A stretch of DNA of 64,000 nt from Olavius algarvensis associated proteobacterium Delta 3 (GCA_903231505.1 CAFBRK010000083.1:25589-89588); one strand, 5' to 3'; shown: positions 9,160 through 16,976, counted from the first letter of the stretch. The notes: generated from the sequence alone by a model not told the origin. Numbers and translations are program-made.

Positions 9160-9220
9160 GAGATGGTCCTGTTTTTTAGGTATTCACTTTTTTGCCGGTG
9201 ATCCATGGCTTATTAACTTG

Positions 9221-9354
9221 ATAATTCCCTGTAGCTTGCTGCAGGGTGTCCTTTGGTTCCCTCTCCCCGCGGTGGGAGAGGGTTCGGGTTCGGGGGTTAA
9301 AAATAGATATCCTCCCCTTTGATACCCCGCAGCTTGCTGCGGGGAGCTTCATTA
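9221..9354. repeat. Second copy of composite GTAGC hairpin repeat
   Basis: Contains the same order of elements as 3283-3412: a CCCTGTAGCTTGCTGCAGGG hairpin (9227-9246), a CCCTCTCCCC/GGGAGAGGG hairpin (9258-9281), and a CCCCGCAGCTTGCTGCGGGG hairpin followed by AGCTTCATTA (9325-9354). The two copies lie about 5.9 kb apart, inside and outside the array. Confidence 0.75.
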
Positions 9355-9407
9355 CCGCCTACTGATAGTTTTTTTCCAAAGATCAGGCGCAGTCGCAGCA
9401 ATTACGG

Positions 9408-9443
9408 CAGCAACGCATCACCGGCTGCAGCGCCGTGTTAAGC
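9408..9443 (-). repeat. Truncated attC-like core
   Basis: GTTAAGC at 9437-9443 is a perfect right core, 3 bp from the stop of the next gene. The only possible partner core is 36 bp away, too close for a normal attC. Probably a deletion remnant. Confidence 0.4.
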
Positions 9444-9446
9444 GAT

Positions 9447-9908
9447 CTACCGTGGTTTGATTTCAACAACTAACATCTCCGGCAGGCCAGCTACGGGTGG
9501 TCCACACCAGACTGCTGAGGATCCGCTAATCCAATACGTTCCCGGTGCGGCAAATGTTACGGTTCGCGTGCGATTTGTCATAGGATTCAAGTTGAACTTC
9601 GCATATCCCTCAGGCCGCACCTTCCAGTGAATAGTATCGGCAACTTCCTTTTCTTTTTCAGGAGGCGGATGACGCAACCAACAGGAATCTTGGGGCAGTG
9701 ACTTTCGTTTTACTTGTTTCCACCCGCCCTGATAGCGGCTATTTGCGTGCAGGCTCAATCTGTCGCCCACCATCGCTTCTGTAGCAGACACCGAAACTTC
9801 CACAGTGACATGAATCGGCTCTACCGGGATGTAAACCAACGATGGCTTCGGTTCACAGCTCGCCAGCCCAACAATGACGACTGATATGGCAAAGGAGAAG
9901 TAGCGCAT
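9447..9908 (-). CDS. Cassette lipoprotein of unknown function
   Basis: About 153 residues from MRYFSFAIS. The N-terminus has a short hydrophobic stretch and a lipobox, VGLASC, so it should be lipid-anchored and exported. The mature part is beta-rich with HVTVEVSVSATEAMVGD and FAAPGTYWISGSS, resembling an Ig-like or proteinase-inhibitor-like beta-sandwich. The open frame extends to 10007, but that would read into the neighbouring attC; the internal ATG gives a clean signal peptide. Function unknown. Confidence 0.65.
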   Translation of the reverse strand: MRYFSFAISVVIVGLASCEPKPSLVYIPVEPIHVTVEVSVSATEAMVGDRLSLHANSRYQGGWKQVKRKSLPQDSCWLRHPPPEKEKEVADTIHWKVRPEGYAKFNLNPMTNRTRTVTFAAPGTYWISGSSAVWCGPPVAGLPEMLVVEIKPR

Positions 9909-9973
9909 CAGCATGAGGGTCGCCCAACGGTAGATTGTCCGCACAAAAAGCGAACGGGCTTTTGCTGCAAATA

Positions 9974-10033
9974 GTTCAACGCAAAAACTCAGCGGGGCGG
10001 CGTTCATGCACCCGTTGAAGTGACTTGTTGAAC
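9974..10033 (-). repeat. attC site, vapBC cassette
   Basis: 60 bp with cores GTTCAAC and GTTGAAC at its ends. It ends 3 bp before the vapC stop. Confidence 0.7.
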
Positions 10034-10035
10034 TT

Positions 10036-10437
10036 TTACTTCTTATAGGCAGGAAACAGGCCCTTAATCATGGGGTAATGCTTGATGTTCAGGGTTTTCA
10101 ATTCCGCATTTTCCGTTTTAGCAGTGGCAGCCAAGATGGCATCCGCAAGCCCCATGTCATGTGACTTGCCATAATCTCGATTGTACAGCCCTCCGATCTT
10201 CGCGATCTCGGCACTGACAGGGATAACACGAAATAAGGAGATAAATCGGTGTAGTGCAGCTTGTTCCACCTCTCCTTTCACCCCCGCATACAGTTCCGCG
10301 ACGACGATGGTTGACAATATAATGCGGGAGGATTGAGCATTGACGAAGGCCACGGCTTTGCTGTGCCCACGAAAAAAGTCAACAAGGACATCTGTGTCGA
10401 AAAGCGATGGCCTGGCCATACTTAATTCCTGTCCCAT
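10036..10437 (-). CDS. vapC: VapC-like PIN-domain toxin
   Basis: 133 residues, PIN fold. Acidic metal ligands are visible in SLFDTDVLVDFFRG (first Asp), VVAELYAGV (Glu) and DMGLADAILAATA (Asp pair near residue 100). VapC toxins are Mg-dependent RNases that cut tRNA or rRNA and block translation when free of VapB. Its start overlaps the end of the antitoxin gene by 16 bp, the usual vapBC coupling. The module is a complete integron cassette between attC sites at 9974 and 10713. Confidence 0.88.
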   Translation of the reverse strand: MGQELSMARPSLFDTDVLVDFFRGHSKAVAFVNAQSSRIILSTIVVAELYAGVKGEVEQAALHRFISLFRVIPVSAEIAKIGGLYNRDYGKSHDMGLADAILAATAKTENAELKTLNIKHYPMIKGLFPAYKK

Positions 10438-10655
10438 TCGTCGCGCATCGCTCTGAAATCAGGAAGGTCCGTTCTGTCCTTCCAGATGCCTGCGGTTTCG
10501 AGTAAAACCGCTTCTCGTTTTCCGCGGCCCTCTTGTTCAATGAGACGATCGACAGCTTCTCGAATTATTTCGCTTTGTTTTTTTCCGGCGGTCTTAGCGA
10601 TTGCCGCCAGCTCATCCCGCTGACGTTCTGTCAGGTATATCTGTGTTCGTACCAT
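10422..10655 (-). CDS. vapB: VapB-like ribbon-helix-helix antitoxin
   Basis: 77 residues from MVRTQIYLTERQRDEL. The N-terminal strand TQIYLTERQ plus two helices (SEIIREAVDRLIEQ) is a ribbon-helix-helix DNA-binding domain; the C-terminal half would wrap the toxin. I use the internal ATG at 10655 instead of the longer frame because the RHH begins there and the upstream part lies in promoter DNA. A TGTATA-N9-TATACA inverted repeat just upstream is a likely autoregulatory operator. Confidence 0.85.
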   Translation of the reverse strand: MVRTQIYLTERQRDELAAIAKTAGKKQSEIIREAVDRLIEQEGRGKREAVLLETAGIWKDRTDLPDFRAMRDEWDRN

Positions 10656-10671
10656 TTTGCACCTCTTATAG

Positions 10672-10692
10672 TGTATACATTTAACATATACA
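10672..10692 (-). promoter_or_regulatory. Candidate vapBC operator/promoter
   Basis: TGTATA and TATACA half-sites separated by 9 bp, starting 17 bp upstream of the vapB ATG. A TTGATG box lies next to it. RHH antitoxins usually bind such repeats to repress their own operon. It would also give the cassette its own promoter. Confidence 0.5.
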
Positions 10693-10712
10693 TCAATTTT
10701 GCTTTGTGTCAA

Positions 10713-10783
10713 GAGCAACGCCTGAGCTCGCCCGCAGCAGAGGCCATCAGGCCACTGATGTCTGGTGAAGCGATATGTTAGAT
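10713..10783 (-). repeat. attC site, enoyl-CoA hydratase cassette (distal)
   Basis: 71 bp, cores GAGCAAC and GTTAGAT, inner CTGAGCTCGCC/GATGTCTGGTG arms similar to the sites at 16903 and 28263. Confidence 0.75.
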
Positions 10784-10856
10784 GGTGTTTAAATCATCCA
10801 CCGGCTTACAAAGCGCATTGTGGCCACGCCAAGAAAACCAATAATCCAAACCTCAG

Positions 10857-10916
10857 CCTGACGCCCTACTTTGGGGCGGCTCGGTCCTTGCCGTATTCAC
10901 CAGCGATAGGTTATAA
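10857..10916 (-). repeat. Possible second, degenerate attC at the hydratase stop codon
   Basis: GTTATAA at 10910 overlaps the stop codon, and a TGACGCC sequence lies 50 bp away. The inner symmetry is weak. If real, a geneless 75-bp cassette lies between it and the 10713 site. Confidence 0.25.
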
Positions 10917-11702
10917 TTTCTTTTTGTCTTTCGCCTTGGAGTAGAACCGAGATAGTCGCTCCCTGGCCTCACTGAAGTCACCTAAGCTGGAGTACGCATT
11001 TAGCGTCTCGATACGAAGCGCGTCATCCAGAGTGCGACCAACCACATCGAGGATCGTTTCCTTTGCGGATCTAATTGCCTGTTGGCTGTTGTTCATTATC
11101 ATTGAAGCGTATTGCTCAGCTATTTCCATGAGGTTTTCGTGGGGAACCACCTTGGTGACGAGGTGAAGTCTATACGCCTCTTCTGCCGCCACTTCGCGTC
11201 CGGTAAGTGTGAGTTCTAAGGCGGCAGCAAGCCCAGCAATCGCGACGAGCCTCACAATACCTCCATCACCCTGATGAAGTCCGTAGCGAACTTCAAATAC
11301 ACCGAATTTGGCTTTTTCTGACGCGATACGGATGTCGCAGGCCAAAGCCAGTTCGAAACCACCTCCAATGGCATGCCCGTTTATTGCAGCTATAATGGGT
11401 TTAGTTATACTGTGCTGCCCCCGTGTGATTCCACCTCCAATGCCTGTAGGAACATTTCTCCTCACATCGAGCATGTTCCCCTTTTCCCATTTAGGGATGA
11501 AAGTTTTTAGGTCTGCTCCAGAGCAGAAGGCCTTTCCTGCACCAGTTATTATGCCTACATCTACAGACTCGTCTTTCGCAAAATCTTCCCATACTGCCCA
11601 AAGTTCAGAGTTCAACTCGTCATCAAGTGCATTGAGAGCATCAGGACGATTCAACGTAATGTAGCCAATCCTGTTTCGTTTTTCGTAGAGTACTCTGGCC
11701 AT
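10911..11702 (-). CDS. Enoyl-CoA hydratase/isomerase family protein
   Basis: 263 residues, the normal crotonase length. Oxyanion-hole segments are clear: AFCSGADLKTF (about residue 58) and INGHAIGGGFELALACDIRIAS (about residue 105). YGLHQGDGGIVRL sits in the position of the catalytic-Glu region, but lacks a canonical second Glu, so the reaction may be something other than classical hydration. A metabolic gene in an integron cassette, running leftward between attC sites at 10713 (or 10857) and 11733. The substrate is unknown. Confidence 0.85.
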   Translation of the reverse strand: MARVLYEKRNRIGYITLNRPDALNALDDELNSELWAVWEDFAKDESVDVGIITGAGKAFCSGADLKTFIPKWEKGNMLDVRRNVPTGIGGGITRGQHSITKPIIAAINGHAIGGGFELALACDIRIASEKAKFGVFEVRYGLHQGDGGIVRLVAIAGLAAALELTLTGREVAAEEAYRLHLVTKVVPHENLMEIAEQYASMIMNNSQQAIRSAKETILDVVGRTLDDALRIETLNAYSSLGDFSEARERLSRFYSKAKDKKKL

Positions 11703-11732
11703 AATGATTCCTTATTCACGGTGTTGTTTTAG

Positions 11733-11820
11733 GCCCAACGTTGCAAATAACCGGCTGGTAAACGGCGTAGAGCGAAGCAGCGCGGCTTATGCCAGTCCGA
11801 GTTAGTTTGCCTGGTTAGGT
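11733..11820 (-). repeat. attC site, rsgA cassette
   Basis: 88 bp with perfect cores GCCCAAC and GTTAGGT. It resembles the site at 19650 (AACCGG...GCCAGTCCG inner arms) and ends 1 bp before the rsgA stop. Confidence 0.85.
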
Positions 11821-11821
11821 G

Positions 11822-12904
11822 CTATCTCCGATTTTTCTTGTGCTTCATTACAGTTTTACAGAATTTCCCGAACTGTTTGTCTTTTTGCCTTTTCTCTAAA
11901 TACGACATTTCATTATATATGGATTCTTTTTTCATTTTTATATAATTTTTATATCTTTTTTCAGGTACTTTCCCGTCTTCCACTGCTCTTAAAACGGCAC
12001 ATCCTTTTTCATTAATATGGGTACAATCATTGAATTGACATTGTTCTGACAGCTTTATAATTTCTGTAAATGTTTCATCAATTCCCGTTTCTACAGAAAA
12101 ATTACCGAGTTCTCTCATTCCTGGAGTGTCTATCAGCATTGCTTCACATTCTAGTTTTATCAGTTGTCGATAGGTTGTGGCATGCCTGCCTTTACTATCT
12201 TTTTTTCTGACAGTCTTTGTTGGGAATATTTCTTTTCCAATCAGATTGTTTAATAATGTTGTTTTGCCAACACCAGAAGAACCCAACAAACAATATGTTT
12301 TCCGAGGAGCCAAGAGATCTTTAACGTTCTTTAAACCCGATTCATTTTCATTACTAAATGGTTGTACATGCAAAAAGGGCATTATTTTATGAATTTTTGT
12401 TTCCCGATTTTCGATGTCTTTTGGGCTGAGCAGATCACTTTTACTCAACAATACAATGGGCTCGATATTGCTATCCTTAACCATCACTAAATATCGCTCG
12501 AGTCTCCTGAGGTTAAAATTTGTGTCCAAAGATTGAACAATGAATGCAACATCGATATTGGCGGCAATTATTTGAAAATCAATTCTTTTTCCCGGCGTTT
12601 TCCTTTTTAGGAGTGATTTTCTGGGTAGCACATTATGAATTATTGACAAGGTGCCTTTATCATAGAAAGTTGCTAAAACCCAATCCCCCACAGCAGGGTA
12701 ATCAATCGGAGAGGCCGCGCTAAAAAGCATTTTTCCAATCAGTTCCGCAAAAACATCATTCTCACCATTATTTATAATGTAGCTGTCTTTATGAACAGCA
12801 ATCACTCTTGCGACATCAAAGCTCTTTAAATTCATTAGGGCAGCATTATCCTGGAACCATTTTCCAAAACCAAGTGCTTCTATGTTATTTGAGATCTTAT
12901 CCAT
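11822..12904 (-). CDS. rsgA: RsgA/YjeQ-type circularly permuted GTPase
   Basis: 360 residues with the order expected for RsgA: N-terminal OB-fold (about 30-95), permuted G domain with SKSD (G4-like, 154-157), GSSGVGKTT (G1, 208-216), DTPG (G3, 259-262), and a C-terminal zinc site C289/C294/H296/C302. RsgA binds the 30S subunit and promotes its late maturation by GTP hydrolysis. Finding it as an integron cassette is unusual. The lysine-rich tail and AT-rich codon use differ from the flanking genes, so it is probably a second, acquired copy. Confidence 0.88.
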   Translation of the reverse strand: MDKISNNIEALGFGKWFQDNAALMNLKSFDVARVIAVHKDSYIINNGENDVFAELIGKMLFSAASPIDYPAVGDWVLATFYDKGTLSIIHNVLPRKSLLKRKTPGKRIDFQIIAANIDVAFIVQSLDTNFNLRRLERYLVMVKDSNIEPIVLLSKSDLLSPKDIENRETKIHKIMPFLHVQPFSNENESGLKNVKDLLAPRKTYCLLGSSGVGKTTLLNNLIGKEIFPTKTVRKKDSKGRHATTYRQLIKLECEAMLIDTPGMRELGNFSVETGIDETFTEIIKLSEQCQFNDCTHINEKGCAVLRAVEDGKVPEKRYKNYIKMKKESIYNEMSYLEKRQKDKQFGKFCKTVMKHKKNRR

Positions 12905-12919
12905 ATTTTACTTTCAAGC

Positions 12920-13021
12920 ACCTAACGTCTGAGCTCAGCAGCGTGCCGTCAGGCAGGCGCGAGCATTGCGCACGTAAGGCGTGTGACAGTTAGGAATGTC
13001 TGCTTCAGCGATTTGTTATGT
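12920..13021 (-). repeat. attC site (long CTGAGCTCAGC family)
   Basis: 102 bp, cores ACCTAAC and GTTATGT. Shares CTGAGCTCAGC, GCCGTCAGGC and GTGACAGTTAGG with the sites at 22999 and 24442. Confidence 0.9.
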
Positions 13022-13042
13022 GCATTAAAGCTAATTTGATCA

Positions 13043-13378
13043 CTAATCTAACCACTCCATAAATGAAAATGACTGCTGAAATTCTGGGGGGAGGCAATTG
13101 TAAACGAACAGCACCAACCAGAATAAAAGCATAAGAACTAAACTGAGTGGGTCGTCATCAAGAGAATCGTCTTTTTTAATAACACAAAAAAAAAGATAGC
13201 CGGTAGATATAGTCAGAAGAAAATAAACAGCTCGCCAAATATTGGCCGCCTGATATCCGAACAATTCAGGTAAATCAAATAACCATGCAAAAAATGCGAC
13301 AGCAAAGAAAAAAATACCAATATGCCAAAAGAAATACGTTCCCTTAGAACCTTTTTTCATAGAGATATCGAATCCCAA
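13043..13378 (-). CDS. Cassette membrane protein, three predicted helices
   Basis: 111 residues with hydrophobic segments near 17-34, 45-63 and 77-94, an acidic KKDDSLDDDP loop and an aromatic C-terminus (FSFMEWLD). No signal peptide or recognisable domain. The start is 31 bp inside the cassette boundary; an alternative ATG at 13360 would remove six residues. Not recognised; probably an inner-membrane protein. Confidence 0.55.
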   Translation of the reverse strand: MGFDISMKKGSKGTYFFWHIGIFFFAVAFFAWLFDLPELFGYQAANIWRAVYFLLTISTGYLFFCVIKKDDSLDDDPLSLVLMLLFWLVLFVYNCLPPEFQQSFSFMEWLD

Positions 13379-13408
13379 AGCTTAGTGTCGGCAGTTATTT
13401 ATTAAAGC

Positions 13409-13531
13409 ACATAACGTCCGAATAACCCGCCAAAAAGGCAAGAGCGTTTTTGCTACAAGTAGTTCAATGAAAAACAGCGCAAAAATTAAAGCCGCACGTC
13501 TTTTTGGTCGGAGTTCATTCGTTGGTTATAC
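13409..13531 (-). repeat. attC site
   Basis: 123 bp, cores ACATAAC and GTTATAC. Long inner arms with AATAACCCGCC and a GTCGGAGTTCATTCG partner region. Confidence 0.75.
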
Positions 13532-13548
13532 CGTTTTTTTCTTTTTGT

Positions 13549-13956
13549 TTATTCACAAAATTGGAGTAACCAAGTCGCCTTTTCTTTATGTTTAAAGTTC
13601 GGTTGAGCAAGTAATTGATTTAGTTTAGCCTTACATTTTTCAGGTTCAGAATCTGCAATTTCAGTTAAAAAGTGATTGAATGAATCATTATCATGACCTT
13701 CTTGCTCATTTAGGAGCGATGCATCAAAAAGTTCTTCCAAAAATTCTGAACCGCCCAGATCACAAATTGGTTCTGCCAATAATTCACGGACCCAGAAATT
13801 ATTTTTTTCTGACTTCAACAAATTTAATAATTGAGGCAAGTCCTCTTTGGATGCACATTTATTTATTCTGTCGGAGGCCTCCAACTTCTGGTCTACATCA
13901 TAGTCTTCAAAATCCGACCACAAAATTTCAATCTCTTCTTGAATTTCTTTTTTCAT
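13549..13956 (-). CDS. Cassette protein, alpha-helical, HEAT-like
   Basis: 135 residues from MKKEIQEEIEILW. Entirely helical by composition, with repeated D/E-L-x-L-L patterns (DLPQLLNLLKSE, EFLEELFDASLL, CKAKLNQLLAQP) reminiscent of HEAT-type repeats or a small adaptor. Strongly acidic, no membrane segment. The frame opens further upstream but enters the attC site at 13968, so the ATG at 13956 is preferred. Function unknown. Confidence 0.6.
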   Translation of the reverse strand: MKKEIQEEIEILWSDFEDYDVDQKLEASDRINKCASKEDLPQLLNLLKSEKNNFWVRELLAEPICDLGGSEFLEELFDASLLNEQEGHDNDSFNHFLTEIADSEPEKCKAKLNQLLAQPNFKHKEKATWLLQFCE

Positions 13957-13967
13957 ATTTAATTCCG

Positions 13968-14073
13968 GTATAACGCCCGAAAATAAGCTGCGTGCCACAT
14001 GCCTTAAAAAACTGCACGGCTTTTACGGAAAACCGCGCAGCTTCTCACGTCAGCTTCATTTGCTTTGTTATGC
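13968..14073 (-). repeat. attC site
   Basis: 106 bp, left core ending TATAAC, right core GTTATGC. AAGCTGCGTG and CACGTCAGCTTC arms form the inner pair. Ends 6 bp before the ABM-like gene stop. Confidence 0.8.
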
Positions 14074-14078
14074 GTCCA

Positions 14079-14384
14079 TTACTTTTCAAAAAACACTTCA
14101 TACAAAGCTGAAGTTTCTTCTTTTTCAAGCAAAAAAGAATCATCTTCTGGGTAATACTTGGCTTTCTCGGGATGATCCCCGGCAAACTTCTTCACTGATT
14201 CCATCGAATCCCATAGGGTAACCAACAAGAAATGCGCCGCGTCCCCGTCGAATCGCCGGAGGAAATAGAGCTTCTTTAAACCTTCTATGGAGCCATAATC
14301 GGGTGCTGCTCTCTCTTTCATAAATTCAGCATACTCATCGGCTTCAGATGTTTTGGTTCTTCCATGCCAAAGTCTGACGATCAT
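14079..14384 (-). CDS. ABM-fold (antibiotic biosynthesis monooxygenase-like) protein
   Basis: 101 residues, ferredoxin-like dimeric alpha-beta barrel. It starts MIVRLWHGRTK, continues with YAEFMKERAAPDYGSIEGLKK, and has LLVTLWDSMESVKKFAGD, the typical 'W-x-S-x-E-x-x-x-x-F' of ABM or heme-degrading homologues. The substrate is unknown. A second, unrelated ABM-like gene lies at 48195. The gene is 53 bp inside its cassette. Confidence 0.75.
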   Translation of the reverse strand: MIVRLWHGRTKTSEADEYAEFMKERAAPDYGSIEGLKKLYFLRRFDGDAAHFLLVTLWDSMESVKKFAGDHPEKAKYYPEDDSFLLEKEETSALYEVFFEK

Positions 14385-14436
14385 TTCTAAGCCTCCCTTC
14401 TGGTCTTTACCGTGTCGGCCACTGACTTCAGTAGGC

Positions 14437-14497
14437 GCATAACGCCAAGTTCACTTGCCGCGCGCTTCGCGCGCTCAAGTGCAACGACAGGTTATGA
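14437..14497 (-). repeat. attC site (short)
   Basis: 61 bp, cores GCATAAC and GTTATGA. Inner arms GCCAAGTTCACTTG and CTCAAGTGCAACG flank a GCGCGCTTCGCGCGC hairpin. Confidence 0.85.
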
Positions 14498-14533
14498 TTC
14501 ACTTTCGTCACCGAATACCCGGGCAAAGGTTCT

Positions 14534-14902
14534 TCACAGATTCATGTAGGCTATGATGAAAACGGCCACCATCCCGATCTCCGTGACCAATGGGAAAACG
14601 ACCTTCTTGTCAAAGCCGTCCATCGCAAGCCCTACGCATCGCCCAGTAACGACAACACTCATCGTCATGGCCACCGCCAGGATGAAGGTGGTGTTGTCTG
14701 TAACCAGTCCGGTAGCAAGAACGATTGACGAGCCGATGAACAAGCCACCGAGAAAGCCACGGATCGTACTGAGGCCGGCGGCCCCCTGCGGTTCAACAGC
14801 AAGAATCGCGAACATCGATTTGACCGCAAACATCGTCCTCACACCGAGCCCGGCCAAGAACAAACAACTTAGGCCTACCAAGCTTTGAAGTACTGTTTCC
14901 AT
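14534..14902 (-). CDS. DUF4345-like membrane protein
   Basis: 122 residues, four hydrophobic helices. GLSTIRGFLGGLFIGSS is the conserved stretch I associate with DUF4345, and CVGLAMDGF follows in the third helix. Inner-membrane protein of unknown function. The start is 70 bp inside its cassette boundary. Confidence 0.65.
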   Translation of the reverse strand: METVLQSLVGLSCLFLAGLGVRTMFAVKSMFAILAVEPQGAAGLSTIRGFLGGLFIGSSIVLATGLVTDNTTFILAVAMTMSVVVTGRCVGLAMDGFDKKVVFPLVTEIGMVAVFIIAYMNL

Positions 14903-14971
14903 CTCAAATCCTCGCTAAAAGCGTGAGGTTGGTTCCCGCCTCCGTCTTCCGCCCGCACTCCACTCCTGAGA

Positions 14972-15041
14972 TCATAACGTTTGAGCTGAGACGCGTGAAT
15001 CGCGTCAGCGGTTCACGTCGTTTTCCAGCGATTTGTTAGAT
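14972..15041 (-). repeat. attC site (70-bp GAGACGCGTGAA family)
   Basis: 70 bp. Shares CTGAGCTGAGACGCGTGAA, GCGGTTCACGTCG and CCAGCGATTTGTTA with the sites at 15527, 16499, 20051 and 24968. Confidence 0.92.
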
Positions 15042-15049
15042 TTCAACTT

Positions 15050-15520
15050 TCAGTGAAAGCGAAACACTCCAGATATTATATGTGCGAATGCATTTAAAAC
15101 AAACTGGGCAGCAAATAGAAGCATACCCAAAAAAACCGCGATTTTGGGCTTTCTGATAGTGACACACAAGAAACCAGAAACCACGGCGTAGAACAAGATT
15201 GTTCCAGTTATGACTGCGTGATTGACGCCTTTTGAAACAAGGGAACCTGAGAGTATGAACGCTATTATGGCTGTGACGATTGACGAATATATAAAGCTCC
15301 GCCAATTGACCTGTTGTTTACGATACCATAAGAGCAAACCAGCTAACAAAAGCCATATACTCACAGTTGAAAGCCGAGCAAGGGTCCATCTCAGATAACC
15401 TTCAGGTTTTGCAATTAGCCCGTAATCTTTCCAGTCTGTAGAGAGAGCAAATACAATGTAAACGCACCACGTAAGAAGAATCCCCAATCCTACATCTCGT
15501 TTGCTAGTAATTTTCTCCAT
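15050..15520 (-). CDS. Cassette membrane protein, four or five helices
   Basis: 156 residues. Hydrophobic segments cover most of the chain after an N-terminal KITSKRDVG. A GLLLWYRKQQVNWRS turn separates two helical pairs, and a KPKIAVFLGMLLFAAQF helix lies near the end. No recognised family. The ATG is only 7 bp from the next attC, so the upstream cassette junction probably supplies its translation signals. Function unknown. Confidence 0.55.
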   Translation of the reverse strand: MEKITSKRDVGLGILLTWCVYIVFALSTDWKDYGLIAKPEGYLRWTLARLSTVSIWLLLAGLLLWYRKQQVNWRSFIYSSIVTAIIAFILSGSLVSKGVNHAVITGTILFYAVVSGFLCVTIRKPKIAVFLGMLLFAAQFVLNAFAHIISGVFRFH

Positions 15521-15526
15521 ACAGAA

Positions 15527-15596
15527 ATATAACGTCTGAGCTGAGACGCGTGAAGCGCGTCAGCGGTTCACGTCGTTCTCCAGCGATATGTTATGA
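15527..15596 (-). repeat. attC site (70-bp GAGACGCGTGAA family)
   Basis: 70 bp, cores ATATAAC and GTTATGA; differs from its relatives by a few bases only. Confidence 0.92.
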
Positions 15597-15605
15597 TTTA
15601 AAGAT

Positions 15606-16490
15606 TCATTCTATCCAAACAGGCGAAAGATGGCTTGAAAGGTTTCCGCCATGCGTCAGCTTTTGTAGGCTATTTCCATTAGTTGAAACTTTCCATAACC
15701 GCCATTCAAAATTCTTGTCTGTTCCAGTGAATACTATGGTTTTTCCGTCATTAGACAATGTGAGAAAATCTCTTGAACCAATTGGGTCATTAGTGAGTTG
15801 GATGAGATCCTTCTCATCAATCGAATATTTCCACACATATTGGAGTCCAGGCTTCTTTCTTCCAACAAAAATAATAGTATTTTCATCTTTCCACTTGGCC
15901 GATGTACAACTTCGAAATTCCTCCAAGATAAAATCCTTGACCGTGAAGCTATCTTTTTCAACATCTGCTATCAGGAAGCCCCAAAACGATCCTGTTGATA
16001 TCGCCACCCTTTTTCCAGTTCGAGAGAAAGAGATACCCTGGGCGTTGTTTAATATTTTGCCATCTACTTTAACTTTTCTCCATGTATTCTTCGAAAATGA
16101 ATAAATGAAAATGCCGTTATCGTAATTAACGGCAAAAACATATTCTCCATTCGGATGAAATTTGGGCCTATAAATAGCATCATCGGAAGAGGTGGAATTA
16201 TATATTTTCTCTATTTTTTTAGTATCAAAATCATAGATATAGAGAGAACGGGGCTCATGATGACCATTGGAACCTTCAAAAATTAGCAATTTTTTCCCAG
16301 AATGATAATCTATGTTGCCGATGTTTGACATTCCAACATTTAATTGATCAATTTTCCCGCTTCTAATATCGAAGATGTGCAAGCCTCCTTCATGCTCGGC
16401 AAAAAACGCTATCTGGGGCCCACTATTTTGAGCAAGTCCATTTGAGCTAAGGATGAAGATCGATACGATACATAGCAGCTTTATTTTCAT
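15606..16490 (-). CDS. Exported TolB-like beta-propeller protein
   Basis: 294 residues from MKIKLLCIVS. An N-terminal signal peptide (cleavage near GLAQ) is followed by repeated propeller blades such as GGLHIFDIRSGK, EPRSLYIYDFDTKK, AIYRPKFHPNGEYVF and FLTLSNDGKTIVFTGTD. These resemble the PD40/WD40-like repeats of TolB. It should fold as a periplasmic six-bladed propeller and probably binds a protein partner. The upstream ATG at 16502 lies in the attC, so the ATG at 16490 is chosen. No Tol-Pal genes are nearby. Confidence 0.75.
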   Translation of the reverse strand: MKIKLLCIVSIFILSSNGLAQNSGPQIAFFAEHEGGLHIFDIRSGKIDQLNVGMSNIGNIDYHSGKKLLIFEGSNGHHEPRSLYIYDFDTKKIEKIYNSTSSDDAIYRPKFHPNGEYVFAVNYDNGIFIYSFSKNTWRKVKVDGKILNNAQGISFSRTGKRVAISTGSFWGFLIADVEKDSFTVKDFILEEFRSCTSAKWKDENTIIFVGRKKPGLQYVWKYSIDEKDLIQLTNDPIGSRDFLTLSNDGKTIVFTGTDKNFEWRLWKVSTNGNSLQKLTHGGNLSSHLSPVWIE

Positions 16491-16498
16491 TTCATTAC

Positions 16499-16568
16499 TC
16501 ATAACGTCTGAGCTGAGACGCGTGAAACGCGTTAGCGGTTCACGTCGTTCTCCAGCGATTTGTTATGT
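16499..16568 (-). repeat. attC site (70-bp GAGACGCGTGAA family)
   Basis: 70 bp, cores TCATAAC and GTTATGT, inner loop ACGCGTTAGC variant shared with 24968. Confidence 0.92.
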
Positions 16569-16600
16569 GCTGATTTAATCTTTAATATATCGTAAAGACG

Positions 16601-16855
16601 TCACATTTCGTTTTGTTTATTTTTTGCAGAATAAATAAAATTCTTAAGTACAACACCAGCCAGAAACACCAGCGCCGACAACACCCAGGCGATTAAGACA
16701 TACCAATAATTGGGGTCGAGCTTATCAGCAAGACTCATTGCCCACAAAGCAAACGTGAGCACCGGTATAAACAAAACCGCCAACACCAAGCCCAGGTAAT
16801 AACAAATCTCACTGATGATCCATAAAACATCATAATTCGCTGGTTTTTGATTCAT
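16601..16855 (-). CDS. Small cassette membrane protein, two helices
   Basis: 84 residues with two strong hydrophobic helices (about 13-40 and 50-72) separated by a SLADKLDPNYWY loop. Its C-terminus is Lys/Asn-rich. Not recognised. A typical small double-span inner-membrane protein, with its start 48 bp inside the cassette. Confidence 0.55.
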   Translation of the reverse strand: MNQKPANYDVLWIISEICYYLGLVLAVLFIPVLTFALWAMSLADKLDPNYWYVLIAWVLSALVFLAGVVLKNFIYSAKNKQNEM

Positions 16856-16902
16856 ATTTCTATGGTTAAAACCAACAATAAAAACTGTTAGTTATTTTCC
16901 GC

Positions 16903-16972
16903 ACATAACGTTGGAACTCACCTGCATCTGGAGACGGAGGCTCCAGATGTCAGGTGCGGTGACTTGTTATGG
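16903..16972 (-). repeat. attC site (ACTCACCTGCA family), brnTA cassette
   Basis: 70 bp, cores ACATAAC and GTTATGG. The central CATCTGGAG-ACGGAGG-CTCCAGATG hairpin and TCACCTGCA/GGTGCGGTGA arms also occur at 28263. Confidence 0.9.
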
Positions 16973-16976
16973 ATTT

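Noticed and set aside
9221..9354. CRISPR-like repeat
   Set aside because: Three different hairpins, no repeated unit with equal spacers.
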